From Costus lasius (taxonomy: Eukaryota; Streptophyta; Magnoliopsida; Zingiberales; Costaceae), in NCBI GenBank assembly GCA_027563935.2, contig CM050446.2, positions 25,423,501 to 25,487,500 of the forward strand: a stretch of 64,000 nt of DNA, given 5' to 3'. Both the position numbers and the translations under genes were made by a program. The notes beneath the pieces are model-generated. The model searched no databases and was not told where the DNA came from. It saw nothing but the letters and a program-made list of their open reading frames with translations. Positions 30,135 through 40,980 of this stretch are shown piece after piece (the first letter of the stretch is position 1; each line of letters opens with the position of its first letter).

Positions 30135-32038
30135 TGATAGCACCCATTGGTATAGATGGGCGTTTCCCGCAAGTGCACGGGCCTATCGAAGTAATAAAAT
30201 ATCGATCCCACAGGGACTAATGAGCAAGTACTGATAGGTTTCGAATTTGCTAGCTAGACGATGTCGAAATCCAAGAAGTTTAAGATAAAGAAATAATTAA
30301 ATGCGCAGGAATGTAAATAGAGGAAATCGCACGAGAGAGTTTTAATGAGGGGGTGTATGAGGATGTGGGTTCACCACGTTAACTCCTAACAGTTGGATAG
30401 TCTGACTTTATTACCGATGTCTTAACAATTCAAGGGATCCAGCCGTCTATTGTGCAGGTTGCTCCCTCCAATAATACTCCCACAAACTAAGTTATTGGTC
30501 CAGTCCGTAGGGTTCTGACGTGCGGTCGGACGGGAGTCTCTCCGCAGCGTCTAAGCTCCTTACAACCCCAGCAAGTGAGTACAGATTTGCAAGCGAGGCA
30601 TGCATCCTAGAGATGCTGATTAACAAACCTCACTCGATGTGATTAAAGGCTCAAACACTCCCTTTCGGGTAGTGTAGGCATAGCACACCAACGAAATGGA
30701 TAAATCCTCAACCGAATGGATCTGACGTACGGTCGGACTGGAGTCTCTCTGTCGCGTTTAAGCTCCTTATAATCACACAAGTAAGTACAGATCTGCAAGC
30801 GAGGCGTGCCTCCTAGAGATACTGATTAACAAACCTTACTCGAGTGATTCAAGGCTCAAGCATATTCTTCCGGATAATGTTTCCTATAGTCCCATGAGTA
30901 AGTACAGATCCGCAAGCGAGTTTTCCTCCTAGAGATACTGATTAACAAACCTTACTCAAGTAACTAAAGGTTAAGCATGCTCTTTGGGGTTACGCAGGCA
31001 ATGCGTGAGTCAAACCATTACAACTAGTAATTCATCAAGGGCTACCCCACATCCTGATTTGGTGTTTAGCCTAACATGTTCATGGTGAAAGCGTAATCAA
31101 CGTACTCAAACATAAACATCAAGCGTAATACCATATTTTGCGCAAGAGTTGTAATATAAAGGTAAGATCATGCTGTGTCTTGCAAAGATTATACAATAAG
31201 CATAGCAAATTGAGTGCGAATCTAAGACCTTTCTTACAAATTATCCCTAAGACGTTCATGCAAGATGATATCTTCAATAAGTGCTGATGCGTGGCTCTTC
31301 CTTCCCTTCCTCCTCAAGCCTTGCCGCTCCTACTCTACCGTGCGAATCCCCCTGCCGAGCGACCCCCTCTCCTCCTTTCTTTTCACCCTTTTATCCTTCT
31401 CCCCTCTGCGCTTTTTTCTTCTTCCCATACCCTGCCAAAGTTGCCACAACCGCTGCCATTTTCCAGCAAGAGAAGACTTTGCCATCAGCCTCCATGCCCT
31501 GCAACGCCGCAGCCTTCTCACGAAATCGTGATTTCGTGAGTAAATCCACTGCCGAAAGCTGCTCCACGCCTCATTTGTCAACTGTGGGGGAAAGTCCTAA
31601 GTGCCATTCAGCCTTTCCTTAGGTTAGATTGAAGAAATCTGGGCTAAAATCGCAATTTCGTAACAGGCGGATCCGCGATCTCAGGCGAGAATTTGGTCGT
31701 GATCCGGTCGTGATTTATCTCCTGCAACTTATAGTATAACGACGATCATGAGTATGATTCTGGTTGGGATCCGGTTTTAATTTCCGACAAAGGCATTGAT
31801 GACTCTGAAATCTTCCAGTTATGATCATCTTGAGTTAAGATAAGCTCTTCTACTACAAAAGTTCCAGAATCTACCCCTTTTTGTGGTCGTTTTAGCCTGA
31901 AAATGTAAGAATACCAAGAGAGGTGCAGATTCCATAGATGTATCCAAATAAAGGCAATTATGAGATTTAAAGTCGTAAAATGAGGATGATTTCATTAGAA
32001 AAATGACGTGTAAAATTCTAAATAAATCTGTGTCAACA
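30135..32038 (-). mobile_element. Solo LTR Y (Athila/Tat-like) inserted in the X LTR
   Basis: 1904 bp, TGATAGCACCC to GTGTCAACA on the plus strand, flanked by perfect GCATG duplications (30130-30134 and 32039-32043). Read on the minus strand its end (ATTACTTCGATAGGCCCGTG, then CACTTGCGGG) resembles the end of the Athila-like LTR at 34380-34437 (ATTACTTCAAG, GTGCACTTGCGG). Its interior (TTTTCAGGCTAAAACGACC) resembles 32730-32760. It carries several GTAAGTACAGATCTGCAAGCGAGG-like repeats at about 30575-30925. No coding domain. Confidence 0.8.
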
Positions 32039-32589
32039 GCATGAAACCCTAGATCTCCGTGTGTAAAATCACACCCAAATCAAGAATCAAACGAAAAACC
32101 CTAACCCTAATTAGGAATTTACCTCTCTGGTCAAACCTTAATTTTGACCAAGTCCAAATAAGCCGTGTCAATGCCGCAAATCACCGCTCCAAATTAACTC
32201 TCGGATTGCTGACGTCGTTACCACGTCAGCCGCCAAAATCCGCTCGCCGCTTCTCGATTTTGACCAAGTTAAAATCACTGTGCCGCCTTGAATCGAACGC
32301 TTGCGCATTCGATACTGCGTCGTCGTCTTCTTCAAGCCGAACGCAGTCGCTACATTCGTTCCCCTGCATATGCCGCAAGAGAGCCGACCATGCTAGCAAG
32401 TTGGAGATGCCGCCTGTGTCCCTTCCTTAGCCTTGTGTCGCCAGCCGGGATTCACTTTGGTAGAAGCCGCTGTCGACCAGCAGAAGATGATCGGAATCTC
32501 AGAGAACAAGGGAAACGGGAAGTGGATAAAAGCTTCGATTTTATTCCTATATAGAACTATAGAAGCTTCTTCGTGCGCTGACGACCCCT
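32039..32589 (-). mobile_element. Element X 3' LTR, second fragment
   Basis: Homologous to about 51323-51870 over its full length, including AATCAAACGAAAAACCCTAA, CTGACGTCGTTACCACGTCA and AAGCTTCGATTTTATTCCT. It stops at GACGACCCCT where the Athila-like element begins; the LTR resumes at 49340. Confidence 0.9.
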
Positions 32590-34437
32590 AATGGCATGAA
32601 AATTTATAGTAAATTTTGTGCCATTTGATGGGTCTTTTGTGTCATATTCATGCTCCTTTGCTTATTTTTATGTCCTATTTATCAAATATTACAGAATCTA
32701 CACCTTTTCTCATTTTTTATTATTTTCAGGTAAAAAGGCACCATTTTAAGGTGTTTTCAAGTAAATTCAGATGCATAGATGAATCCCCATCATCAAGAAG
32801 AGATTACATGTCAATTTTCATGAAGAATTGAAGACTCAAACCAAATTACGGCAGGGCCGTAATTAATATTACGGTACCGTGGTTTCACTGAACCTACACA
32901 ACAAACCACGGCACTACCGTAATTTCGGAGCACTGCCGTAATTTGGGGTGAATTTTGAACAGAAAGTTTTGCAGATATTACAGCACTGTCGTAATCCATA
33001 TTACGGGCCATAATTTCGAGAGATTTTTCACCCGAGAGATTTGATGAGTTTATGGCACTACCGTAATAGATACCACAGGCCGTAATCCTAGTCGATTTCT
33101 ATACAGAAAACTTTGCTGAAATTACGGCACTGCCGTAATAAAAAATACGGCCGTAATTCTAACCTGGACAGCCGAGTTTCACGGGTATTTTTGAAGTCCA
33201 ATTCTTGCGCGGATGATTTTGGACGATCTAAACCATCAATTCGAGATCTGTAAAAAGGGAAATACTGAGGAGATCGAGAAGGGGAGACACACATGAAAAG
33301 CCCTAATTTTCATCCACGATCGAGAGAGAAATAGAGATTTGAACCGTCGCCCTAGGTTTCACTGCCGGGAAGCGTACAGTGCATCTCCGATCGAGAAATT
33401 TGAGGGGAAGCTGCGCCTAGAGGAAGAGAACATACTCCATAAGTTTCAGAGCAAAAGGGGATCGATCGGAGGAGAAATCGACAAAGGAAGCGTCGCCAGC
33501 ACTGTTCATTGTGCCTTCCAGAGTAAAATTACGGCTGTTCATTGCTATTATTTAATTTCTTCTTTCTTTTTGATTTCTAATCCTTTGAAATAATGGTTTG
33601 TTGTAATTCTTCAACTATGCTAGCTTAAACACTTCATGGGACATGGGGTATAATCCCCTTAATTTCTTATGACTAGATGACTTTTATTTCGTCAAGATAA
33701 TTTTAATAAGATAATTCTATTTATGTGACGATTGCCTTTAATTCTCCTTAGATTTATTTTACCGGCATGATTTAGAGTTTTTGTGATATAGACTGAAAAG
33801 TTATTTGTGAAAACTTGGAACCCTAAAATTGAATGTTAAGAACTCATCGTAAGAAATTAGGTTTGTTCTTATTTCTTGATTTTAGAAGTATATTTCCATG
33901 TTAATAATCTGAATCTATGATTGAGTTATTGAAATAAACATGATGATGCTATGAGAAATCAAGTATCGGATCATTGGAGAACCTTAAGTAGAACCTGTGA
34001 AACTATAGTATGAAAATATGTAGTTTTCACTTGAGATAATTAACTTAGGATTTGGATTCACGAAAGTGATCTTTGAGTTCTTTGTCAATGATTTACTTAT
34101 CTTTAGCATTGAATAGATCATGTGCGAAAGTGAGATTGGTTCTTTGTAATTTGTCTGCGCGAAAGCGAGATGACTTCTATATAAGTAAATTATATCTTTA
34201 TCATAATAAAATTATACTGACAAACACTTATTTAGATCTAGTCATTGAAATTAAGGCGGATGAAACCCTAGTCCCAGTTTCCCTCTCTGACCTTTTCGTG
34301 TTCTTTCCGATCGTTCGCTCACATCGTTTTCGATTGCCTAGCTAGTGAGAAATCAATTATTCGGTACTTGACAAACGAGGTCTCTGTGGTTCGATATATT
34401 AATTATTACTTCAAGTATCTGTGCACTTGCGGATACA
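32590..34437 (+). repeat. Athila-like 5' LTR
   Basis: About 1.85 kb ending GTGCACTTGCGGATACA. From 32795 onward it aligns with the 3' copy at 47701-49335. It contains about six ACGGCAC-type palindromes (32848-33150), a CCCTAGGTTTC segment of about 17 bp absent from the other copy, and TTTAATTTCTTCTTTC-rich DNA downstream. The first 205 bp have no counterpart in the 3' copy. Confidence 0.85.
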
Positions 34438-34446
34438 ATAAGTTTT

Positions 34447-34464
34447 TGGCGCCGTTGCCGGGGA
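34447..34464 (+). promoter_or_regulatory. Athila-like primer-binding site (tRNA-Asp)
   Basis: TGGCGCCGTTGCCGGGGA, exactly complementary to the 3' terminal 18 bases of plant tRNA-Asp(GUC), nine bases after the LTR end. The same site is used by many Athila/Tat-lineage elements. Confidence 0.92.
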
Positions 34465-34581
34465 CCTTGGTTTTTGTCAATATTGAAGATATTGAAAGTA
34501 TTGCTAGACTAGGTTTTGTTTTATTTTCTGTTTTCTATTCTTTTTTGCTTATTTTGAGTTATTTGATCTATCTACTTGTGC

Positions 34582-37167
34582 ATGCATAGGAATCTTAGAT
34601 CAGGACCTCTAGTTCCTCTAGACCCTGAGATTAACAAAACTCTTAGACTACACAGAAAACTTAGATTTGAAGAAAGACAAGAAGAAGAAGTAGTCATGGC
34701 TGAAAGAAGATCACTTAGAGACTATGCAACCCCTAATCCACAGGAGATACATTCTAGCATTGCTAGACCAGTTATTGAGGCTAACAATTTTGAGATCAAG
34801 CCTGCTTTCTTATCTATGATCCAGCAAAATCAGTTTGGAGGATTACCACTTGAAGATCCTAATCAAAACCTGGCTTTGTTTCTTGAATTATGTGATACAA
34901 TTAAGATAAACGGTGTTTCTAATGATGCATTGAAACTAAGATTGTTTTCTTTTTCTCTTAGGGACCGAGCGCGCTCTTGGCTTCAAGCTCAACCTACCGG
35001 TACCTTCACCACATGGGAACAATTATCAAATGCCTTCTTGATGAAATACTTTCCACCCAGCAAAACCATCCAACTGAGAAACCAGATAACAAGCTTTACA
35101 CAGAGGGATGGTGAGTCTTTTAGTGAGGCATGAGAGCGTTTTAATGATTTACAACGGAAGTGTCCTCACCATGGCCTTGAAAATTGAGTTTTAATACGTA
35201 CTTTTTACAATGGATTATTTTATAATACCCGACTGACTGTTGATGCTGCCGCAGGAGGAGCTCTCATTAGCAGAACTATTGAAGATGCTTTTAAGTTGCT
35301 GGAGGAGATGGCTTTGAATCATAACCAGTGGACTACTGAGAGAGGAGTGTTGTATCGACCTCCTTAGGGTAAGAATGAAAGTGATAACTGGCACACCTTG
35401 GCTGAAAAGGTAGATTCTTTGTGCAACAAATTTGATTCTTTTCAAATGCAAACCGTTGTAGTTTTATCTTCTGTTGTGTGTGATATTTGTGGTAATAATG
35501 GTCATTATTCTGAAGAGTGTAAAGTCATTGCTAATCAGGGTATTGAACAAGTTAATGCTTTGGGGGGTTATAATCAAAGTAGAATCAATGATCCTTATTC
35601 TAGTATTTACAACCCTGGATGGAGGAACCACCCCAATTTATCTTGGAAAAGTAATAATCATGTAGGGGGACAAGCTGAGAATAGAGGATATCCATAAAGA
35701 CAAAATCAGAATCAAAACCAACCCCAAAATTCTAGTGTTGAGTCCATGCTTGAAAAGCTTATGTCTAATCAAAATCAATTCATGACAAACCAAAATAAGG
35801 AAATGGAAGATCTTAAGGGAATGGTTAGCCAACTTGCTTCTCAAGTAGGATCATTAACAGCACACAATAAAATATTAGAGTACCAGATAGCACAGCAAGC
35901 TAGCACATCTTACAGACCCCCAGGGAAATTGTCTGCTAAACCTAAATCAAACCCTAGGGAGCACTGTAATGCTATCATTACTAGGAGTGGGAAGCAATTT
36001 GATGAACCAAAGGGTAGATTAGATGATAATGAAAAAGAGCCTGAGATTGAACATGACAATAAATTAGACTTGGAAAAATCTCCTGTGCATGAGCAGTCCC
36101 AAACTAGTTTGCCACCTCATAAGGGTGATGAACTTAAAGGTGATGAGCCATATCAATCAGATGTTTCTAAATCTAGTTCATCGGCACCTTATAGGCCACC
36201 TATACTCTTTCCCCAGAGACTAGTGCAAGCAAAGTTAGACAAACAATTTGAGAAATTTCTTGATGTTTTTAAAAAGCTTTATATTAATATTTCATTCATT
36301 GAAGCTTTATCTCAAATGCCCTTATATGCTAAATTTTTGAAAGAAATTTTGTCTAATAAGAGAAAAATAGAGGACTATGGTACTGCGGCTTTAACTGAAG
36401 AATGTAGTGCTATTATCCAGAATAAGTTGCCACCGAAATTAAAGGATCCAGGTAGTTTCTCTATAACTTGTTCAATTGGGAGTGTGGCTTTTGACCGAAC
36501 CTTATGTGATTTGGGTGCTAGTGTAAGCCTAATGTCATTATCTATTTGCAGGAAATTGGACATAAGAGAGCTTAAACCAACTTCAATATCTTTGCAGCTT
36601 GCTGATTCATCGGTAAAGTATCCAGTTGGTATTTTAGAAAATGTTTCAATCCAAGTAGGTAAGTATTTTATTCCAGCAGATTTTGTGGTTCTTGAAATAG
36701 AAGAAAGTTCCAAAAATTCAATCATCCTTGGTAGATCCTTTTTAGCCACAGCAGGAGTAGTCATAGAAGTTAGGAAAGGAAAACTCATATTTGATATTTG
36801 TGAAAATATAATGGAGTTTGATTTAACAGATTCATTGAAAAAAGCATCATATTCAGGATCATGTTGCAGTATTGATGTAATAGATGATGTTGTTAGTGAT
36901 ATGCATAACTTATTTGATGAGCTCTCTAATGTTGAGACTCACACTTTTTCTGAGTGTGTGAATAAAGGATTTCAGGAGAATGCTGATTCAAAAACTGAAA
37001 AGAGAAAGAAGAAGAGACAGAGAAGAAGAAAAAGATTCAAACTACTTAAGAAAGGAAAAAGGCTCTTGGGTAATATTGGACACTGTTTCTTGAATGAGCC
37101 TTATGTACCTAGAAGTAGAGAACAAAACAAAGAGAAGTCAGAATGGCAACCGAAGGCACCACCATGA
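34582..37167 (+). pseudogene. Athila-like gag-protease, four in-frame stops
   Basis: One frame of about 860 codons. Gag capsid region: FEIKPAFLSMIQQNQFGGLP, SLRDRARSWLQAQPTGTFTT and LRNQITSFTQRDGESF. Zinc knuckle CDICGNNGHYSEEC lies at about 35480-35520. The linker is coiled-coil-like (QNQFMTNQNKEMEDLKGMVS). Aspartic protease has LCDLGASVSLMSLSICRKL at about 36500-36560 and SIILGRSFLATAGVVI. The frame ends with a lysine/arginine-rich tail (KRKKKRQRRRKRFK). Stops at 35131, about 35185, 35365 and 35695 are all explicable as C-to-T or G-to-A changes. It is followed by non-coding DNA, not by RT. Confidence 0.9.
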
Positions 37168-37912
37168 TCGAATCCGAGTGCAGAACGGTCAAGCTAATGA
37201 CCTTTAAATTAGTGCTTCTTGGGAGGCAACCCAAACAATTTTTCTTTAGTTTATTCTCTTTTATTTTACTTTATTTTTATTTTTGCTTTTAGAACTAATT
37301 ATTCTTCTCTTTTTTAGGTAAAATCGAATTTTGGTGTAAATTACGGCACTACCGTAATGTAAATTACGGGCCGTATTTTCGATTCGTTTTCGAATAGTAG
37401 GTTTTGATGACATTACGGCACTGCCGTAAGTATTTTCACATCCCGTATTTTTATGCCGAAATTAACCCGAGAGTTTATTTGCTTTTACGGCACTACCGTA
37501 AGCTTTTTCACGCGCCGTATTTTCATGAAATTCTTGACCCGAGAGTTTTCGTGATCTATCCCGTATTACGGTAGTACCGTAAATACTTTTACGGGCTGTA
37601 TTTTTTGTAATTGATTTTTATTACTTTAGAAAAAAAAAACATCGTTTTTACGGTACAACCGTAACCATTTTCACAGTACTGTATTTACGGTCGATTTTCG
37701 ACCCGAGAGTTTCAAGCATTTTATGGTACTACCGTATAGACATTACGGCCTATGTTTTCCGAATCCACCACATTACGGCACCGCCGTAATAGAAATTACG
37801 GCCGTAATTCTGTCGGCCTACACGATTTACTCTCCCGTTTTTTAGGGTTTCTGTACCATGTTTTAGGGTTTTCCTCCACTCTCTTGCGCCAACCTTCTCC
37901 AACCTTCAGAGG
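37168..37912 (+). other. Non-coding module with GGGAGGCAACCC and palindrome array
   Basis: CTTCTTGGGAGGCAACCCAA at 37215-37234 is a sequence seen in the 3' non-coding part of many plant Athila/Tat elements. It is followed by about seven ACGGCAC(T)(A/G)CCGTAA palindromes between 37335 and 37805, spaced roughly 60-80 bp and separated by ATTTTCGA...ACCCGAGAGTTT. It then runs into the truncated end of the invading copia. Confidence 0.75.
37335..37805. repeat. Array of ATTACGGCAxTGCCGTAAT palindromes (internal copy)
   Basis: Examples: TTACGGCACTACCGTAA at about 37342, ATTACGGCACTGCCGTAAG at about 37412, TTACGGCACTACCGTAAGC at about 37484, ATTACGGTAGTACCGTAA at about 37563, and ATTACGGCACCGCCGTAAT at about 37772. 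Most are followed 5-12 bp later by a second palindrome such as ATTACGGGCCGTA or ATTACGGCCGTAAT. The same units occur in both LTRs. Confidence 0.9.
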
Positions 37913-40250
37913 CCTCTTAGATCTATCCCTGTAGATCTTCACACCTAATACATAGGCTGCTTCTCCTAAATCTTTCATCTGGAAACATTTTCTTAACCAT
38001 GCCTTGACAGCATGCAGTTCAGGAATGTCGTTTCCAATGATCAAGATGTCATCGACGTAGAGGACTAGGAAAGTAATTACGCTCCCACTAAACCTCTTAT
38101 ATACACACGGGTCATCTTCATTCTTGATGAAACCAAATTCACTGATTGATTCATCAAAACGAATATTCCAGCTTCTTGATGCTTGTTTCAGTCCATAAAT
38201 GGACTTCTTTAATTTGCATATTTTATGACGATCTGATGGATTTGTGAAACCTTCAGGTTGTGTCATATACACATCCTCATCCAGTTTTCCATTAAGGAAA
38301 GCGGTCTTCACATCCATCTGCCAGATCTCATAATCATAATATGCTGCTATCGCAAGAATAATCCGAATAGACTTGAACATAGCTACAGGAGAGAAAGTTT
38401 CATCATAATCTATCCCGTAGATTTGTTTGAAACCTTTCGCAACTAGCCTGCCTTTATAGGTAACCACGTTACCATCCATGTCAATCTTCTTCTTGAAGAT
38501 CCACTTACACCCTATAGGGATTACTCTCGGAGGCGGATCAACCAAATCCCAAACTTGGTTATCTGACATAGAGTCCATCTCGGCGCGCATAGCTTCAAGC
38601 CATCTCGCTGATTCCGGTCCACTGACCGCATCCGCATAAGTGAGGGGTTCATCATCAATGATGTAGACTCCGTCATAGCGCTCAGGCTGTCGACGGATCC
38701 TTCCCGATCTACGCGGTTCCCGTGATATTTGAGCCTCAGGTTGTTCAGTAACCTGATCTACTGGCTCAGGCTCATCCAACTGTGCTTGACTACTTTGTCC
38801 TTCTTCTGGATTCTCATCCAGCTTTATTTCTCTCCCACTGGCCTCTTGCAGAAGAAATTCCTTCTCAAGAAAAATAGCCGTCCGAGCAACAAACACTTTG
38901 TTCTCTTTGGGATCGTAGAAATAATAACCCTTAGTTTCCTTAGGGTAACCAACAAAGATACATTTCTCAGATCTGCTCTCTAGTTTCCCAGAGGCGAGCT
39001 TTTTGACATAAGCCTCGCAACCCCAGATCTTAATAAATGTCAAGCTCGGCTGTTTCCCATACCATAACTCATATGGAGTCTTTGAAACTGCCTTGGATGG
39101 CACTCGGTTTAGTACCTTTGCAGCTGTTTCCAGTGCAAATCCCCAAAAGGAGTAAGGTAAAGTAGCCTGACTCATCATAGAACGTACCATATCCAGTAAG
39201 GTTCTATTTCTCCTTTCGGACACACCATTCCATTGCGGTGTTCCTGGCGGAGTGAGCTGTGAGACAATCCCACACTCCTTCAGATAGTCAGTAAACTCAT
39301 GACTCAAGTATTCTCCACCTCGATTTGAGCGAAGTGCCTTGATATTTCGGCCTAACTGATTCTGTACTTCATTCTTGAACTCTTTGAACTTGTCAAAAGA
39401 TTCACTTTTATGTCTCATTAAATAGACATACCCGTATCTACTGAAATCATCAGTAAAGGTAATGAAGTATAGATAGCCACCTCTGGCATGTTTACTAAAT
39501 GGCCCACACACATCACTGTGTATAAGGTCAAGTAAATCTGAAGCCCTTTGACCTTTATTAGAAAAAGGAGCTTTTGTCATTTTGCCCATTAAACAAGCTT
39601 TGCATGTATCAAGCTCCTCACAGGAGAATGATCCCAGCAGTCCATGATCATGCAACCGCTTAATGCGCTTCTTGTTTATATGGCCTAAACGACTATGCCA
39701 TAACAAGGTGCTGTTATCAGCATACTTGGCTTTCTTATTATCAATTTGTTGTATAGAACATTCCATGTCCAACATGAATAACCCATTGTTAATTGACCCA
39801 GTAGCATAAACAATATTATCAAAAGAAATAACACACTTTGAAATATTGCATTCAAAGGAAAATCCTTTCCTGACAAGAGCAGGAATAGAGATAATATTTT
39901 TCGTAATACTCGGAACAAAATAACAATTGTCCAGTTCTAATACAAGTCCAGATGGTAAAGAGATGTAATAAACTCCTACAGCAACAGCAGCAACCCGTGC
40001 TCCGTTTCCAACTCGTAGGTCCACCTCATGCTGTCCCACCTGTCTTCTTCTCTTGAGTTCCTGTACATTTGAACAAATGTGAACTCCACATGCAGTGTCC
40101 AACACCCATGATATAGAAGAAGAAAACATGACCTCAGTCACAAAAATACCTGAGCCAGAAGCGGAAGAATTGCTTCCCTTCCTGTCTCCTTGGAGCGCTT
40201 TACAGTCCTTTTTAAGTGACCCAGCTGGCCACAGTGGAAACATCTGTATT
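37913..40250 (-). pseudogene. C4 pol: protease, integrase and partial reverse transcriptase
   Basis: A long open frame beginning in the zinc knuckle. Protease SISWVLDTACGVHICS has a DTA active site. GAG-pre-integrase has LLWHSRLGHINKKRIKRLHD and CKACLMGKM. Integrase has aspartate in LIHSDVCGPF, asparagine in place of the second aspartate (RSNRGGEY), and glutamate in WNGVSERRNRTLLD. Reverse transcriptase spans WIFKKKIDMDGNVVTYKGRL, AFLNGKLDEDVYM and YVDDILIIGND and breaks off after LGVKIYRDRSKR near 37913. The frame then runs into unrelated sequence to 37796. It would be integration-defective even if whole. Confidence 0.92.
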
Positions 40251-40980
40251 CCTTCGACCGCTTAACCTTTTGCTTCAGAGCCTTGTTGTAGTTCTTGACA
40301 GGGGCTTTGCCCTTCTTCCCCTTCCTTTTGTTCCTTGCAGGAATCATCAAGACAGAGGATGAAGGCTTTCCCTTTAGAGTCTCCTCTGTAGTCAAGAGCA
40401 TATTAAGCAACTCTGCCGGCGTACAGTCGATCTTGTTCATATTAAAATTAATGATGAACGGATCGAAAGAAGCCGGGAGAGACTGCAAAATAATATCTAC
40501 AGCAAGCTCCTGATTGATGGTGTGTCCCAGTTTCTCTAGAGCCTCTTTGTGCCCAATCATCTTGAGCACATGAGCTCCCACTGGACTCCCTTCAGCCAGT
40601 TTGCCGTGAAAGAAAAGTTTAGTCAAATTGTAGCGTTCAGTCCTCGCCTGTGCAGCATACAGCAACTTGAGGTTTGCTATAATTTCTATAGCAGAGAGAT
40701 CCTCATGCTGACGCTGCAGCTGTGGCGTCATAGACGCAAGCATCAGGCAAGCAACATCAATGCTATCATTGACATGCTTCTCATAAGCTTCGCGAACCGC
40801 CCTTGCGGCGTTCGGAGCGGGTTGAGGTGGTATAGCCGTCTCGAGGACATACAGTTTCCTCTCAGCCTTAAGAACAATCTTAAGGTGTCCGTACCAGTCT
40901 GAGAAGTTTGGCCCAGCAAACTTCTCCCTTTCCAGTAGGGATCGCACATTGAAATTCGTGGTGTTCGTTGCTGCAGGTAT
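40138..40980 (-). pseudogene. C4 gag, frame-shifted from pol
   Basis: A Ty1/copia Gag: SLLEREKFAGPNFSDWYGHL, WRTL-type helices (LYAAQARTERYNLTKLFFHG, ILQSLPASFDPFIINFNMNK) and the zinc knuckle CFHCGQLGHLK. The presumed initiator is ATA at 40978-40980 where copia relatives would have ATG before PAATNTTNF; the first ATG in frame is 40947. The knuckle's last cysteine lies in the pol frame, because a run of five A (CTTAAAAAGGACTG) is one base short. Gag and pol thus overlap in different frames. Confidence 0.88.

Noticed and set aside
30575..30990. CRISPR-like array (repeated AAGTACAGATCTGCAAGCGAG with spacers)
   Set aside because: Only three or four degenerate copies inside a plant LTR, with unequal spacing and no cas genes; an LTR subrepeat.
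35215..36788. Minus-strand ORFs of 78, 68 and 137 codons
   Set aside because: Antisense of Athila-like gag-protease, which has clear sense-strand motifs.
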